Origin: Burkholderiales bacterium
Lineage (GTDB): Bacteria > Pseudomonadota > Gammaproteobacteria > Burkholderiales > Burkholderiaceae_C
Length of the DNA stretch: 34,132 nucleotides
Reading direction: 5' to 3'
NCBI GenBank assembly: GCA_947452135.1
Contig: CANGBT010000009.1
Coordinates: 1-34,132 of the forward strand
Positions within the stretch are counted from its first letter, which is position 1. Each line of letters opens with the position of its first letter. Under the pieces are notes generated by a model. That model worked only from the letters and a program-made list of their open reading frames with translations. It was not told the DNA's origin and did not search any database. This document shows positions 1 through 8,574 of this stretch, piece after piece. Both the position numbers and the translations under genes were made by a program.

Positions 1-1
1 C

Positions 2-589
2 CGCTTCGAAAAATCGTTCACGCCCGAGTTGTGCCAGCAGCTCGCCGACAGCGGCTGCATCGCGATTTCGGGCGGGCTCGAGGTCGCCTCGGACCGGCTG
101 CTCAAGCTGATGAAAAAAGGCGTCTCGGTCGATCAGGTGGCGCGAGTGACCAAGGCGTTTTCAGACGCCGGCGTGCTGGTGCATGCGTACCTGATGTACG
201 GCTTTCCGACCCAAACGGTGCAAGACACCGTCGACGCGCTCGAGTACGTGCGCCAGCTGTTCGAGAACGGCTGCATCCAGTCAGGCTTTTTCCATCGCTT
301 TGCCTGCACGGTGCATTCACCGGTCGGCCAGCACCCCGAGGAGTACGGCGTGACGCTGCAGCCGCTGCCGCCGATCACCTTTGCGACCAACGACGTCGGC
401 TTCATCGACCCCACCGGCGTCGACCACGATGCGCTCGGCGTGGCGCTGCGCAAGGCGCTCTACAACTACATGCACGGCATCGGCCTCGAGCAGGACGTGC
501 GCAGCTGGTTTGGCATCCGCGTGCCGCGCACCCGCGTGGCGCCCGACCGCATCGCCCGCGCCTTGGCCACCACCGAGTCAACCCCATGA
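2..589 (+). CDS. Radical SAM protein, C-terminal part (5' end outside window)
   Basis: The reading frame is open from the window edge, so only the last 195 residues are seen and the start lies upstream. The visible part resembles the distal half of a radical SAM barrel followed by the family's C-terminal tail: a Gly-Gly-Leu-Glu strand with a downstream LMKKG helix, then an AYLMYGFPTQT strand typical of B12-binding or Elp3/HemN-like radical SAM enzymes. The CxxxCxxC cluster motif would be upstream and cannot be checked. The stop overlaps the nth start as ATGA, so the two genes are translationally coupled. The substrate cannot be deduced. The family call is fairly safe; the subfamily is not. 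Confidence 0.75.
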   Translation, partial: RFEKSFTPELCQQLADSGCIAISGGLEVASDRLLKLMKKGVSVDQVARVTKAFSDAGVLVHAYLMYGFPTQTVQDTVDALEYVRQLFENGCIQSGFFHRFACTVHSPVGQHPEEYGVTLQPLPPITFATNDVGFIDPTGVDHDALGVALRKALYNYMHGIGLEQDVRSWFGIRVPRTRVAPDRIARALATTESTP

Positions 590-1239
590 AAAAAGCCGAC
601 ATCGCGCCGTTCTTTGCCACGCTGAAGGGGGCCAACCCGCAGCCGCAGACCGAGCTCGAGTTCACCAACGTGTTCGAGCTGCTGGCCGCGGTGCTGCTGT
701 CGGCGCAGGCCACCGACGTGGGCGTGAACAAGGCCACGCGCCGGCTGTTCGCGGTGGCCAATACGCCGCAAAAAATGCGCGCGCTCGGCTTGCCCGCGCT
801 CACCGATCACATCAAGACCATCGGCCTGTTTCGCAACAAGGCGAAGAACCTGTTCGAGACCTGCCGCTTGCTCATCGAGCTGCATGGCGGCGAGGTGCCA
901 CGCAGCCGAGAGGCGCTCGAAGCGCTGCCAGGCGTGGGCCGCAAGACTGCCAACGTGGTGCTCAACGTGGCCTTTGGCGAGCCGACGATGGCCGTCGACA
1001 CGCACATCTTCCGCGTGGGCAACCGCACCGGGTTGGCACCGGGCAAGAACCCGCTTCAAGTCGAGCGCAAACTGCTCGAACGCGTGCCCACCGAGTACCT
1101 GGTCGACGCCCACCACTGGCTGATCCTGCTCGGGCGCTACGTGTGCACGGCGCGCAGCCCGAAGTGCGCAGAGTGTGCGGTGGCCGCGTATTGCGACTCG
1201 AGGCCAAGGGCGCAGGCCGGAGCTCGAGACGTCGCCTGA
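586..1239 (+). CDS. nth: Endonuclease III (DNA glycosylase/AP lyase)
   Basis: A 217-residue bifunctional base-excision repair enzyme that removes oxidised pyrimidines and cleaves the abasic site. The helix-hairpin-helix LPGVGRKTA holds the catalytic lysine at K120. The catalytic aspartate is D138 in AVDTHIFRV. Both numbers match the E. coli enzyme. The C-terminal 4Fe-4S cluster ligands C187, C194, C197 and C203 keep the C-x6-C-x2-C-x5-C spacing. The ATG is set by the ATGA overlap with the upstream radical SAM gene. The frame stays open further upstream only because it shadows that gene. Confidence 0.97.
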   Translation: MKKADIAPFFATLKGANPQPQTELEFTNVFELLAAVLLSAQATDVGVNKATRRLFAVANTPQKMRALGLPALTDHIKTIGLFRNKAKNLFETCRLLIELHGGEVPRSREALEALPGVGRKTANVVLNVAFGEPTMAVDTHIFRVGNRTGLAPGKNPLQVERKLLERVPTEYLVDAHHWLILLGRYVCTARSPKCAECAVAAYCDSRPRAQAGARDVA

Positions 1240-1244
1240 GTGAC

Positions 1245-1273
1245 CGCTCGGGTCGCACCGCAGCACCCGAGCG
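1245..1273. terminator. Perfect 9-bp hairpin between the convergent nth and kup genes
   Basis: CGCTCGGGT at 1245-1253 and ACCCGAGCG at 1265-1273 are exact inverted repeats around an 11-nt loop, starting 5 nt after the nth stop. No U-tract follows on either strand, so it is not a classical intrinsic terminator. It may stabilise the nth mRNA 3' end or help termination. The rest of 1274-1363 shows nothing recognisable. Confidence 0.4.
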
Positions 1274-1363
1274 TCGATCCTGACGCGCCGTTGCCGAACC
1301 GATCGATTGCATCGGCCTGGCATCCGCCCCCCTCAGGTCAAAGGCTGGCGTTCGGGCACGCGC

Positions 1364-3268
1364 TCACAGTTGCACGCGTGTGCCGAGCTCGACCACTGCA
1401 TTGCCGGGCAACCGGAAGAAGTCGACCACCCCGCTCGCGTTTCGGCTCATCGCCGAGAACAGCCGCTCCCGCAGATTCGTCATGCCGCTGCCCGGCGTGG
1501 GAACAACCGTTTCGCGGCTGAGGAAGTACGACGTTTCAAACGCCGGAATGCGCAGACCATGAGACTCGGTGAGCGTGAGCGCCTTGGGCACGTCGGGGGT
1601 CTGCATGAACCCGAAATGCAGCGTCACGCGCCAGAAGCCGTGGCCGAGCCCTTCGACCTTCACGCGTTCATCCATCGGCACCCAGGGCACCTCTCGAAAC
1701 ACGACGGTCAGGATGACGTTGCGTTCGTGCAGCACCTGGTTGTGCTTGAGGTTGTGCAGCAAGGCCATCGGCACGGTGGACGGGTCGGCGACCGGGTACA
1801 CCGCCGTACGTTCGGCGCGGTGGATCTCCCGGGGATCGAGGCCGTCGATGAAGGGTTGCAACTCCAGCCCGTCACGGTGGATGCTGTCCAGCAGCAACTC
1901 ACGTCCACGTGACCAGGTGCTCATCAGGCCGAACAACAGCAGCCCCAGCGCGAGCGGAAACCAGCCGCCGTCCAGCAACTTCACGGCACACCCCGCGACC
2001 AGCAGCGCGTCGATGGCCAGAAAGAACGCCATGGCGCCCATGGCCACCAGCGCCGACTGCCGCCAGCGCTCGCGCACCACGAAGTACATCAGCACCGTGG
2101 TGATCATCATCGTCAAGGTAACGGCAATGCCGTACGCGCCGGCCAGCGCTGACGAACTGCGGAACAAGATGACTGCCACGACCACGCCGCCGAGCAGCGC
2201 CCAGTTGACGGCCGGCATGTAGATCTGACCTGCCTCGCGGGCCGACGTGTACTTCACCGTCATGCGCGGCAGAAAACCGAGCTGAACGGCCTGCTTGGTC
2301 ATCGAGTACGCGCCCGAGATCACCGCCTGCGATGCAATGATCGCGGCCAGCGTGGCCAGCACCAGCACGGGCAGCACCCAGGTGTCGGGAAACAGCCGGT
2401 AGAACGGGTTCTCGATGGCCGACGGATCGGCCATCAGCAAGGCACCCTGGCCCATGTAGTTGAGCGTCAGCGCCGGCAACACCATGGCGCCCCAGGCGAA
2501 CTGGATCGGCCGCCGGCCAAAGTGCCCCATGTCGGCATACAACGCCTCTGCACCCGTGAGCGCCAGCACGATGGCGCCGACCGCTGCGAAGACGTGCCAG
2601 CCCCGCTGCGCGAGGAAGTCCCACGCGTGCAAGGGGTTCAACGCCGCCAGGATGCCCGGTTGCGCCGCGATATGAACCGCGCCGATGGCACCCAGGCACA
2701 AGAACCACAGCGCGATGACCGGCCCGAAGTACCGGCCGACAACCCCCGTGCCCAGACGCTGCACGAGGAACAACCCCACCAGAACGACCACCGCGATGGG
2801 CACCACGTAATGCCGCAGGGTGGGCGTCACCAGTTCCAGGCCCTCCATTGCTCCAAGCACCGAGATGGCTGGAGTGATCACGCTGTCGCCATAAAACAGC
2901 GTGGCGCCAAAAACGCCCAGCAGCAGCAACCCGCGACGCAGCGCCGGCCGTGCGCGCACCGCATGCGCTGCCAGCGCAGTCAGCGCCAGGCCGCCGCCTT
3001 CACCATGGTTGTCGGCACGCAGGATCAGCACGACGTATTTCAACGTCACCACCAGCATCAGGGCCCAGAAAATCACCGAGACAGCACCGATGAGGTTGTG
3101 GGCGTTGAGCGCGACGCCCGTGGTCGGCGCAAAGATTTCCTTGACCGTGTACAGCGGGCTGGTGCCGATGTCTCCGTAGACCACACCGATGGCGCCGAGC
3201 GTCAGCGCGGCCAGACCCTGTCGATGCGGGGTCAGCGAGGGATTCACGGCATGGATGGCAGACGACAT
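1364..3268 (-). CDS. kup: Low-affinity potassium uptake protein Kup (KUP/HAK family)
   Basis: A 634-residue inner-membrane K+/H+ symporter, close to the 622 residues of E. coli Kup. The signature [16 protein letters not shown] begins at residue 31. It is followed by about 12 hydrophobic membrane segments to about residue 440, then a hydrophilic cytoplasmic C-terminal domain. The ATG at 3268 has an AGG six bases upstream. The gene lies 88 nt after kdpE on the same strand, so co-transcription with the kdpD-kdpE pair is likely. E. coli kup is regarded as largely constitutive, which makes this arrangement notable. Confidence 0.95.
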   Translation of the reverse strand: MSSAIHAVNPSLTPHRQGLAALTLGAIGVVYGDIGTSPLYTVKEIFAPTTGVALNAHNLIGAVSVIFWALMLVVTLKYVVLILRADNHGEGGGLALTALAAHAVRARPALRRGLLLLGVFGATLFYGDSVITPAISVLGAMEGLELVTPTLRHYVVPIAVVVLVGLFLVQRLGTGVVGRYFGPVIALWFLCLGAIGAVHIAAQPGILAALNPLHAWDFLAQRGWHVFAAVGAIVLALTGAEALYADMGHFGRRPIQFAWGAMVLPALTLNYMGQGALLMADPSAIENPFYRLFPDTWVLPVLVLATLAAIIASQAVISGAYSMTKQAVQLGFLPRMTVKYTSAREAGQIYMPAVNWALLGGVVVAVILFRSSSALAGAYGIAVTLTMMITTVLMYFVVRERWRQSALVAMGAMAFFLAIDALLVAGCAVKLLDGGWFPLALGLLLFGLMSTWSRGRELLLDSIHRDGLELQPFIDGLDPREIHRAERTAVYPVADPSTVPMALLHNLKHNQVLHERNVILTVVFREVPWVPMDERVKVEGLGHGFWRVTLHFGFMQTPDVPKALTLTESHGLRIPAFETSYFLSRETVVPTPGSGMTNLRERLFSAMSRNASGVVDFFRLPGNAVVELGTRVQL

Positions 3269-3274
3269 GGCGAA

Positions 3275-3321
3275 CCTGATGGTGGTAGCGATGTCATCAG
3301 CATGGCGGCGGGCACATCAGG
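3275..3321 (-). promoter_or_regulatory. Inverted repeat covering the kup ribosome-binding site
   Basis: CCTGATG at 3315-3321 and CATCAGG at 3275-3281 (read on the minus strand) are a perfect 7-bp inverted repeat separated by 33 nt. The downstream arm includes the AGG used as the kup Shine-Dalgarno, so folding would mask it. A small CGAGA/TCTCG stem also lies just after the kdpE stop. The sequence is direct observation; the regulatory role is a guess. Confidence 0.3.
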
Positions 3322-3356
3322 AACGCATAAGTGGGCCGAGAGCGCAGCGTCTCGCG

Positions 3357-4061
3357 TCAGGCCAGAGGCTCGACCAGCCTGTAGCCCACACCCGCTTCCG
3401 TGATCAGCCAGCGTGGGTCGGCCGGATCGGCCTCCAGCTTGGCCCGCAGCTGCCCCATATAGAGGCGCAAGTAGTGCGTGTGCTCGGTGAACTCTGCGCC
3501 CCAGACATCGAGCAGCAATTGCCGGTGTGTGACCACCCGCCCGGCACTGCGCACCAGGCAAGCCAGCAGCTTGAACTCGGTCGGGGTCAGATGCACGTCG
3601 ATGCCCGCAACACGCACGCGGCGTGCGCCAAGGTCCACCACCAGACCGTCATGCTCGAAGTAGGTGATGGCGGCGCGCAGCACCCTGCCACGGTGACGCA
3701 GAGCCACCCGCATGCGTGCCAGCAGTTCGCCCACGCCAAACGGCTTGACCAGAAAGTCGTCGGCCCCCGCATCCAGCAGGCGGATCTTCGGCACGTCGGT
3801 GTGCCGCGCCGAGATGACGATGACGGGCACCGAGGATTCGCGCCGCAGCGCGTTCAGCAGCGATTCGCCGTCGCCGTCGGGCAAACCCAGGTCCAGCAGA
3901 ACGAGGTCGATGCCACCCTCCCGGGTGGCGTTGGCTGTCAGCGCCCGAGCATCGGCCAGACTGGCAGCGGCCAGCACCTTGTAGCCCTCGACCGCCAGCG
4001 CATCGCGCAAAGTGATGCGCAGCTCCCGGTCGTCTTCGACCAGCAACACGGTCAGGGTCAT
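3357..4061 (-). CDS. kdpE: KdpE-type response regulator
   Basis: A 234-residue OmpR-family transcription factor. The receiver domain (about 1-120) has the acidic pair D10/D11, phospho-acceptor D57 in LLDLGLPDGDG, S84 and K106 in the LVKPF motif. The C-terminal winged helix (about 134-230) ends with an LRLYMGQLRAKLE helix and a GVGYRL wing typical of KdpE. The ATG at 4061 overlaps the kdpD stop as ATGA; the open frame upstream is a shadow of kdpD. In the well-studied systems KdpE activates kdpFABC, but that pump is not in this window and kup is next downstream. Confidence 0.92.
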   Translation of the reverse strand: MTLTVLLVEDDRELRITLRDALAVEGYKVLAAASLADARALTANATREGGIDLVLLDLGLPDGDGESLLNALRRESSVPVIVISARHTDVPKIRLLDAGADDFLVKPFGVGELLARMRVALRHRGRVLRAAITYFEHDGLVVDLGARRVRVAGIDVHLTPTEFKLLACLVRSAGRVVTHRQLLLDVWGAEFTEHTHYLRLYMGQLRAKLEADPADPRWLITEAGVGYRLVEPLA

Positions 4062-5638
4062 GACACGGCTCCGCTGCGCTCGCGATCGGGTTCTGCCGGC
4101 GCAGCAATCACCGGCAGCGCGCACTCGAAGCTCGATCCGCCGCGGCTGCGGCTGCGCAAGGTGAGCTCACCTCCATTGGCCCTCGCGATGGCGCGGCACA
4201 CTGCCAGCCCGACACCAGCACCGCGGCGTGCCGCCTCACCCTCCACGCTGGGGCCTGCCGCCGCCTCGCCCCGCTGGAACACAGTGAAGATGCGTTCGCG
4301 ACAAGCCGCCGAGACGCCGGGGCCACGGTCACGCACCGCCAGCATCACCCGGTCATCGACGCGTCGAGCAACGATCTCGACAGCGGGCCGATCCCCGCCG
4401 TACTTGAGCGCGTTGTCCACCAGGTTGTCCAGCAACTGCGCCAGCAGCACCGCGTCGCAGCGCAGCAGCGGCAAGCCGGGCTCGACACGGGCCTTGACCC
4501 GGCTCGAGGGATCTCGCTGACGACAGCGACGCAGCACCGTACCCACGATCTCCTCTGCCGATTCCCACTCGAGCTGGAGCGCCATGCCGGGCGCGCCCAA
4601 CCGGGCCAGTTGCAGCGTGTTGTCGGTCAGGCGGGCGAGTTGTCGGGCCTCATCGACGATGACCGCAGCGAGGCGCCGCTGTTGGCCCGCCGAGAGACGA
4701 TCTGCCTGATCGAGCAAAGATGAAGCAGCCCCCAGGATCGTCGCCAGCGGCGTACGGTAGTCGTGCGAGATGGCTGCCAGCAAGGTGTTGTTCAGCTGCT
4801 GTGCGTGCGCTTCGTCGCGCGCCGCAGCGGCGGCCTGGGTGGCTGCGAGGCGTTCCAGAGCCAGACCCATCTGATCACACAGCGCCTGAGCATGTGAGAG
4901 CAGCGCGGGTGTCTTGGCCGGGAGGTGCGCGAGCGGCACGGGTACCAGCGCGGCACCCAGGCTGGCTCGCCGGCCACGCAGCGGCAGGTACCAGGCGGGC
5001 TGCTCCTCATGTCGACCGGTTCCGGGCCCCATGGGTCGAGCCAGCCGCAGACTGAGCCACAGCCCCGCACGCTCATCCGGCGTGGCTTCGCCCACCTCAA
5101 TGGCGGCGGTGCCGTCATCGCTAGCGGGTGGCGTTTCCACACGGATCAGCAAGGTGGCCGGTGGGCCCGTGAGCTGCGAAAGGGCCTCGCGCAAATGGGC
5201 GGCGGCCTGCCGTGGATCTTCGGCTTCGCGCAGCGCCTCGCACAGCGTGTGCAATTGCTCGGTCCGCATGGCGGACAGCCTTTCGCTGGTGGCCAGCTGG
5301 CGTTGACGCGCCATCAGCAGCGAAACGATCCAGCTCACAGCGAGCATGGTCAGCAGCAACAGAGCGTGCTGCCGCAGATCGACGGCAAATGCGCCACGCG
5401 GTGGCACGAAGGCAAAGTTGAAGACCAACACCGCTGCGGCACAAGAAAGCATCGAGGCCGCCAGCGGCAGCCACAGCGCAGCCAGCGCACAAGCGAGGAT
5501 CAGGATCATCCCCAGATTGGCCAGATCGATGCGGCCATCCAGCATCCACATCACCAGCCAGGCGCCCACCCACACTGCGGCCGCCCTCCACGGAGCAGGC
5601 AGGCCGCGCCGAGGCTGCGCTTGTTGTGGGCTGTTCAT
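4058..5638 (-). CDS. kdpD: Short KdpD-type sensor histidine kinase lacking the N-terminal sensor half
   Basis: A 526-residue membrane kinase. Residues about 18-110 form four hydrophobic segments (DUF4118-like). A GAF-like stretch (about 120-265) follows, then a HisKA domain with the phospho-accepting H292 in AAISHDYRTPLAT. The ATPase domain has its N-box at LLDNLVDNALKYGG (about 402-415), then RDRGPGVS and GAGVGLAV. E. coli KdpD is about 894 residues; here the roughly 400-residue cytoplasmic KdpD/Usp region is absent. The ATG at 5638 is preferred over a TTG three codons upstream. It is paired with kdpE by ATGA overlap. The transmembrane and kinase parts identify it as KdpD, but its signal may differ from that of full-length KdpD. 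Confidence 0.85.
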   Translation of the reverse strand: MNSPQQAQPRRGLPAPWRAAAVWVGAWLVMWMLDGRIDLANLGMILILACALAALWLPLAASMLSCAAAVLVFNFAFVPPRGAFAVDLRQHALLLLTMLAVSWIVSLLMARQRQLATSERLSAMRTEQLHTLCEALREAEDPRQAAAHLREALSQLTGPPATLLIRVETPPASDDGTAAIEVGEATPDERAGLWLSLRLARPMGPGTGRHEEQPAWYLPLRGRRASLGAALVPVPLAHLPAKTPALLSHAQALCDQMGLALERLAATQAAAAARDEAHAQQLNNTLLAAISHDYRTPLATILGAASSLLDQADRLSAGQQRRLAAVIVDEARQLARLTDNTLQLARLGAPGMALQLEWESAEEIVGTVLRRCRQRDPSSRVKARVEPGLPLLRCDAVLLAQLLDNLVDNALKYGGDRPAVEIVARRVDDRVMLAVRDRGPGVSAACRERIFTVFQRGEAAAGPSVEGEAARRGAGVGLAVCRAIARANGGELTLRSRSRGGSSFECALPVIAAPAEPDRERSGAVS

Positions 5639-5758
5639 GGCTCGCAACGTAGCACGCGCGGCATCAGGAACTCGTCAGTCCTGCGCGGGGTGTCACTCTT
5701 GGCAAGCAGGCCGGCGTCCACGGAATGCGAGGGGAGCAGAACACACCTGCCATCGACT

Positions 5759-6412
5759 TCAGAACAGACTTGCCGCCACGTTGATCGTGAACGCCAGGAT
5801 GGCGGTGTTGAAGGCAAACGACATCAACGACTGCAACAGCACCAGGCGGCGCATCGGCCGGCTGGTCACCGCCACATCGGCCGTCTGGCAAGCCACGGCG
5901 ATGGTGAACGAGAAGTACATGAAGTCACCGTAATCGGGCTTGAACGAGGCCTCGGCATCGGGAAACCGCAGTCCGTGGCCATGCGCGATTTCGTAGTACT
6001 GGCTCGCGCAGGTCAACGCGAACATGGTGGGCACCAGCAGCCAGGAGCCGGCGATCGTCGTGACGGCGAACAGCAGGTGCGACAGCGCGTAGGGCGCGCC
6101 GGGCGCCTTGGCCTTGATCAGTTCGACCGCGATGCCGCCCAGGCTCGCGAGTGCAGCCAAAACCACGATGAACAGCACGGTGGCCGCCGCGCCGGCCTGG
6201 GCCACTGCCACCTGGCGCACCCGCTCGTGATCGGCACGCAGCATCATCACGCCGACCATCAGCAGGTAGAGCCACACTGCGGCGTTCCAGCCGAACAGGC
6301 AGCGGGTGGTCACGCTCAGCGTGTCGGGCAGCAGCGCGAAGGTCAGTGAGCCGGCCGCCACGGCGATCATCAGGCGCGGGCGAACGCTCAGGTGGTTGGC
6401 GAGATGACGCAT
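5759..6412 (-). CDS. DUF1345 family membrane protein
   Basis: A 217-residue integral membrane protein with about five to six hydrophobic segments. It has the family's conserved YALSHLLFAVTTIAGSW segment in the middle and an FPD..F.PDYGDFMYFSFTIAV stretch in the C-terminal third. Biochemical function is not established. The start is the ATG at 6412; the much longer upstream open frame is the shadow of the transporter gene. It lies 29 nt downstream of the Nramp-like gene and is probably co-transcribed with it, so a role with that transporter is possible but unproven. The 120 nt between this gene and kdpD shows no clear signal. Confidence 0.85.
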   Translation of the reverse strand: MRHLANHLSVRPRLMIAVAAGSLTFALLPDTLSVTTRCLFGWNAAVWLYLLMVGVMMLRADHERVRQVAVAQAGAAATVLFIVVLAALASLGGIAVELIKAKAPGAPYALSHLLFAVTTIAGSWLLVPTMFALTCASQYYEIAHGHGLRFPDAEASFKPDYGDFMYFSFTIAVACQTADVAVTSRPMRRLVLLQSLMSFAFNTAILAFTINVAASLF

Positions 6413-6441
6413 GGTGGCGAGGGTCCGTGGAGACGGCCGGA

Positions 6442-7707
6442 TCAGAGTGTCACGAACATGGCGGCCACCACCAGCGCCATCACCGCCGTGGCGACCCAGC
6501 CCAGCGAGCGAAGGGTACCGCCGATGACGTGATCTCCCATGGTGGCGCGCCGGGTGGCCAGCAGCATCATGACCACCATGATGGGCACCGCGATCACGCC
6601 ATTGAGCACCGCCGACCAGAACAGTTCCTTGACCGGGTCGGTGGGCGTGAAGCACAGGATCACGCCACCCACCGTGGCAGCGGCGATCACGCCGTAAAAA
6701 CCGCGGCCCTCGCCCCGATCCAGCCGCAAGCTGAGGCTGCCATGCCAGCCCGCAGCCTCGGCCACGGCGTAGGCCGCCGAGCCCGCCAGCACCGGCACGG
6801 CCAGCATGCCGGTGCCGATGATGCCCAGGCTGAACAGCAAGAAGGTGAAATCGCCAGCCAGCGGACGCAGCGCCTCGGCAGCCTGCGCCGAGGTCTCGAT
6901 GTCGGTGACACCGGCCGCGTGCAGCGTGGCCGCGGTGCTCAGGATGATGAAGAAGGCGATCAGGTTGGAAAACGTCATGCCGACGATGGTGTCGGCCTTG
7001 ATGCGCCTCAGGTGATGACGCACCACGGATCGCGTTCGCGGCGCGTCGGCGTCGGTCGTGTCTTCCATTTCCTGCGCTGCCTGCCAGAAGAACAGGTAGG
7101 GGCTGATGGTGGTGCCGAACACCGCCACCACCATCAGCAGCGCCTGGTGATCGGCCACCAGGTGGGGTTGCAACGCAGCGGACGCCACCTGTGACCAGTC
7201 CAGATGCAGGCTGAGTACCACGGCCACATAGGCCAGCAGCGCCAGGGTCAGCCACTTCAGCCAGCGCACGTAACTGCGGTACGGCAAGAACACCTGCAGC
7301 ACCAGACAGAGCAGCCCGAACGTCACCGCATAGATGTGGGCAGATCCGCCAACAAGCAGGCGCAGCGCCTCGGCCATGGCGGCGATGTCGGCCGCCACGT
7401 TGAGCGTGTTGGCCACCAGCAGCAGGCCTACGACGGCCAGCAGCACCCAGCGCGGAAAGCCCGCCTTGATGTTGGCGGCCAGCCCCTGGCGCGTGACGTA
7501 GCCGATGCGCGCGCTGACGATCTGGATCGCCGCCATCAGCGGCAACGTGACGATCACCGTCCACAGCATCGAATAGCCGAACTGGGCGCCGGCCTGTGAA
7601 TAGGTGGCGATGCCGCTCGGGTCGTCGTCGGCCGCGCCGGTGATCAGGCCGGGGCCGAGTTGCTCGAGCCGTTGGGAAATGCGGAGCTTTTTCTGAGGGG
7701 TTTTCAT
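6442..7707 (-). CDS. Nramp-family divalent metal transporter with altered metal-site motifs
   Basis: A 421-residue inner-membrane transporter of the LeuT-fold Nramp family with about 11 hydrophobic segments. The first-helix motif, canonically DPGN, reads DDDPSGIATYSQ (residues 27-38). The sixth-helix motif, canonically MPHN, reads GTTISPYLFFWQ (about 198-209). The metal-binding Met and the conserved His are therefore replaced by Ser and Tyr. This places it among Nramp-related proteins whose substrate may not be Mn2+ or Fe2+. The ATG at 7707 follows a GAGAG element. It lies 78 nt after btuD on the same strand and 29 nt before DUF1345. Naming it MntH would overstate what is known. Confidence 0.88.
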   Translation of the reverse strand: MKTPQKKLRISQRLEQLGPGLITGAADDDPSGIATYSQAGAQFGYSMLWTVIVTLPLMAAIQIVSARIGYVTRQGLAANIKAGFPRWVLLAVVGLLLVANTLNVAADIAAMAEALRLLVGGSAHIYAVTFGLLCLVLQVFLPYRSYVRWLKWLTLALLAYVAVVLSLHLDWSQVASAALQPHLVADHQALLMVVAVFGTTISPYLFFWQAAQEMEDTTDADAPRTRSVVRHHLRRIKADTIVGMTFSNLIAFFIILSTAATLHAAGVTDIETSAQAAEALRPLAGDFTFLLFSLGIIGTGMLAVPVLAGSAAYAVAEAAGWHGSLSLRLDRGEGRGFYGVIAAATVGGVILCFTPTDPVKELFWSAVLNGVIAVPIMVVMMLLATRRATMGDHVIGGTLRSLGWVATAVMALVVAAMFVTL

Positions 7708-7785
7708 GGGCGCTCTCGATCGGGTCCGCTGTGAGCCATTGTGCTCATGGATGGTGTGACCACCCGCCGGAATGAACCGGTCAGC

Positions 7786-8574
7786 TCACAACACCGGCAC
7801 CGCAGTGAGACGCCCGTGGATGCGCTCGATCGACACCGCACCACCGAACACCTCGACGAGCGCGGCGTGCGACTCGGCTGAATCGCTGGGCGCATCGGCA
7901 AGCAACCGGCCGTCTTGCATCACGAGCAAGCGCCCGGCCTGCAGCGCCAGTGGCAGGTCGTGCAGCACGCTGACCACCAGGGTACCGGCTGCGGCCATGC
8001 GCTGCAGCAAGCGCACGACGGCCACCTGATGCGGCGGGTCGAGGTGCGTGGTGGGCTCATCGAGCAGCAGCACCGGCGCGCCCACGGCCAACGCACGCGC
8101 CAGCAGCACCCGCTGGCGCTCACCGCCCGACAAGTCCGGCAGGCGACGCTGCTGCCAGCCCGTGCAGCCGGTGGCCTCGAGGGCGGCATCCACCGCCGCG
8201 TGATCACCCTCCCCCGGCGAGCCGAACAAGCCCAGGTGCGGCAGGCGTCCGAGCATCACCACATCGCGCACCGCCAAGTCGCCGCCTGGCTCGCCTTGCT
8301 GCGCGAGCCAGGCGATGCGGCGGGCGCGCGCGGGCGCACCCCAGTCAGGCAATGGCCGCTCATCGAGCAGCACCCGGCCGGACGCAGGCGACAACAGCCC
8401 GGCCAGCGTTCGCAGCAGCGTCGACTTGCCCGCGCCGTTGGGTCCGACGATGGCCGTCCAACCCGGCCGAAGCGCGCACGACACCTCATGCAGTACGGCC
8501 TGACCGCCCAGCGACACCTGCAGGTCTTCAGCGCGCAGCGTGGCGGACGGCGCCAGTGACCCGGTGGCGCTCAT
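7786..8574 (-). CDS. btuD: Vitamin B12 ABC transporter ATP-binding protein
   Basis: A 262-residue ABC ATPase of the FecE/BtuD type. Walker A GPNGAGKST is at 44-52, the Q-loop Q92, the signature LSGGERQ at 148-154, Walker B VLLLDEP at 168-174 and the switch histidine H205. It powers import through the BtuC permease at the inner membrane. The ATG at 8574 overlaps the btuC stop as ATGA. The family also serves siderophores and heme; the B12 assignment comes from the upstream cobalamin riboswitch and the BtuB-like receptor in the same operon. Confidence 0.93.
   Translation of the reverse strand: MSATGSLAPSATLRAEDLQVSLGGQAVLHEVSCALRPGWTAIVGPNGAGKSTLLRTLAGLLSPASGRVLLDERPLPDWGAPARARRIAWLAQQGEPGGDLAVRDVVMLGRLPHLGLFGSPGEGDHAAVDAALEATGCTGWQQRRLPDLSGGERQRVLLARALAVGAPVLLLDEPTTHLDPPHQVAVVRLLQRMAAAGTLVVSVLHDLPLALQAGRLLVMQDGRLLADAPSDSAESHAALVEVFGGAVSIERIHGRLTAVPVL

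Noticed and set aside
31-585. Upstream extension of nth in the same frame
   Set aside because: The translation is Arg/Pro/Ala-rich shadow of the radical SAM gene; endonuclease III begins at 586.
4925-6349. 474-codon plus-strand open frame opposite kdpD and DUF1345
   Set aside because: Rich in His, Gln and Arg, a typical antisense artefact, and it spans two real genes.
6413-7564. Upstream extension of the DUF1345 frame
   Set aside because: It runs antiparallel in frame to nothing known and shadows the Nramp-like gene; family similarity begins at the ATG at 6412.
7708-7785. Fur- or MntR-type operator before the Nramp-like gene
   Set aside because: No AT-rich dyad of the needed form is present; only a short CCGG repeat is seen.
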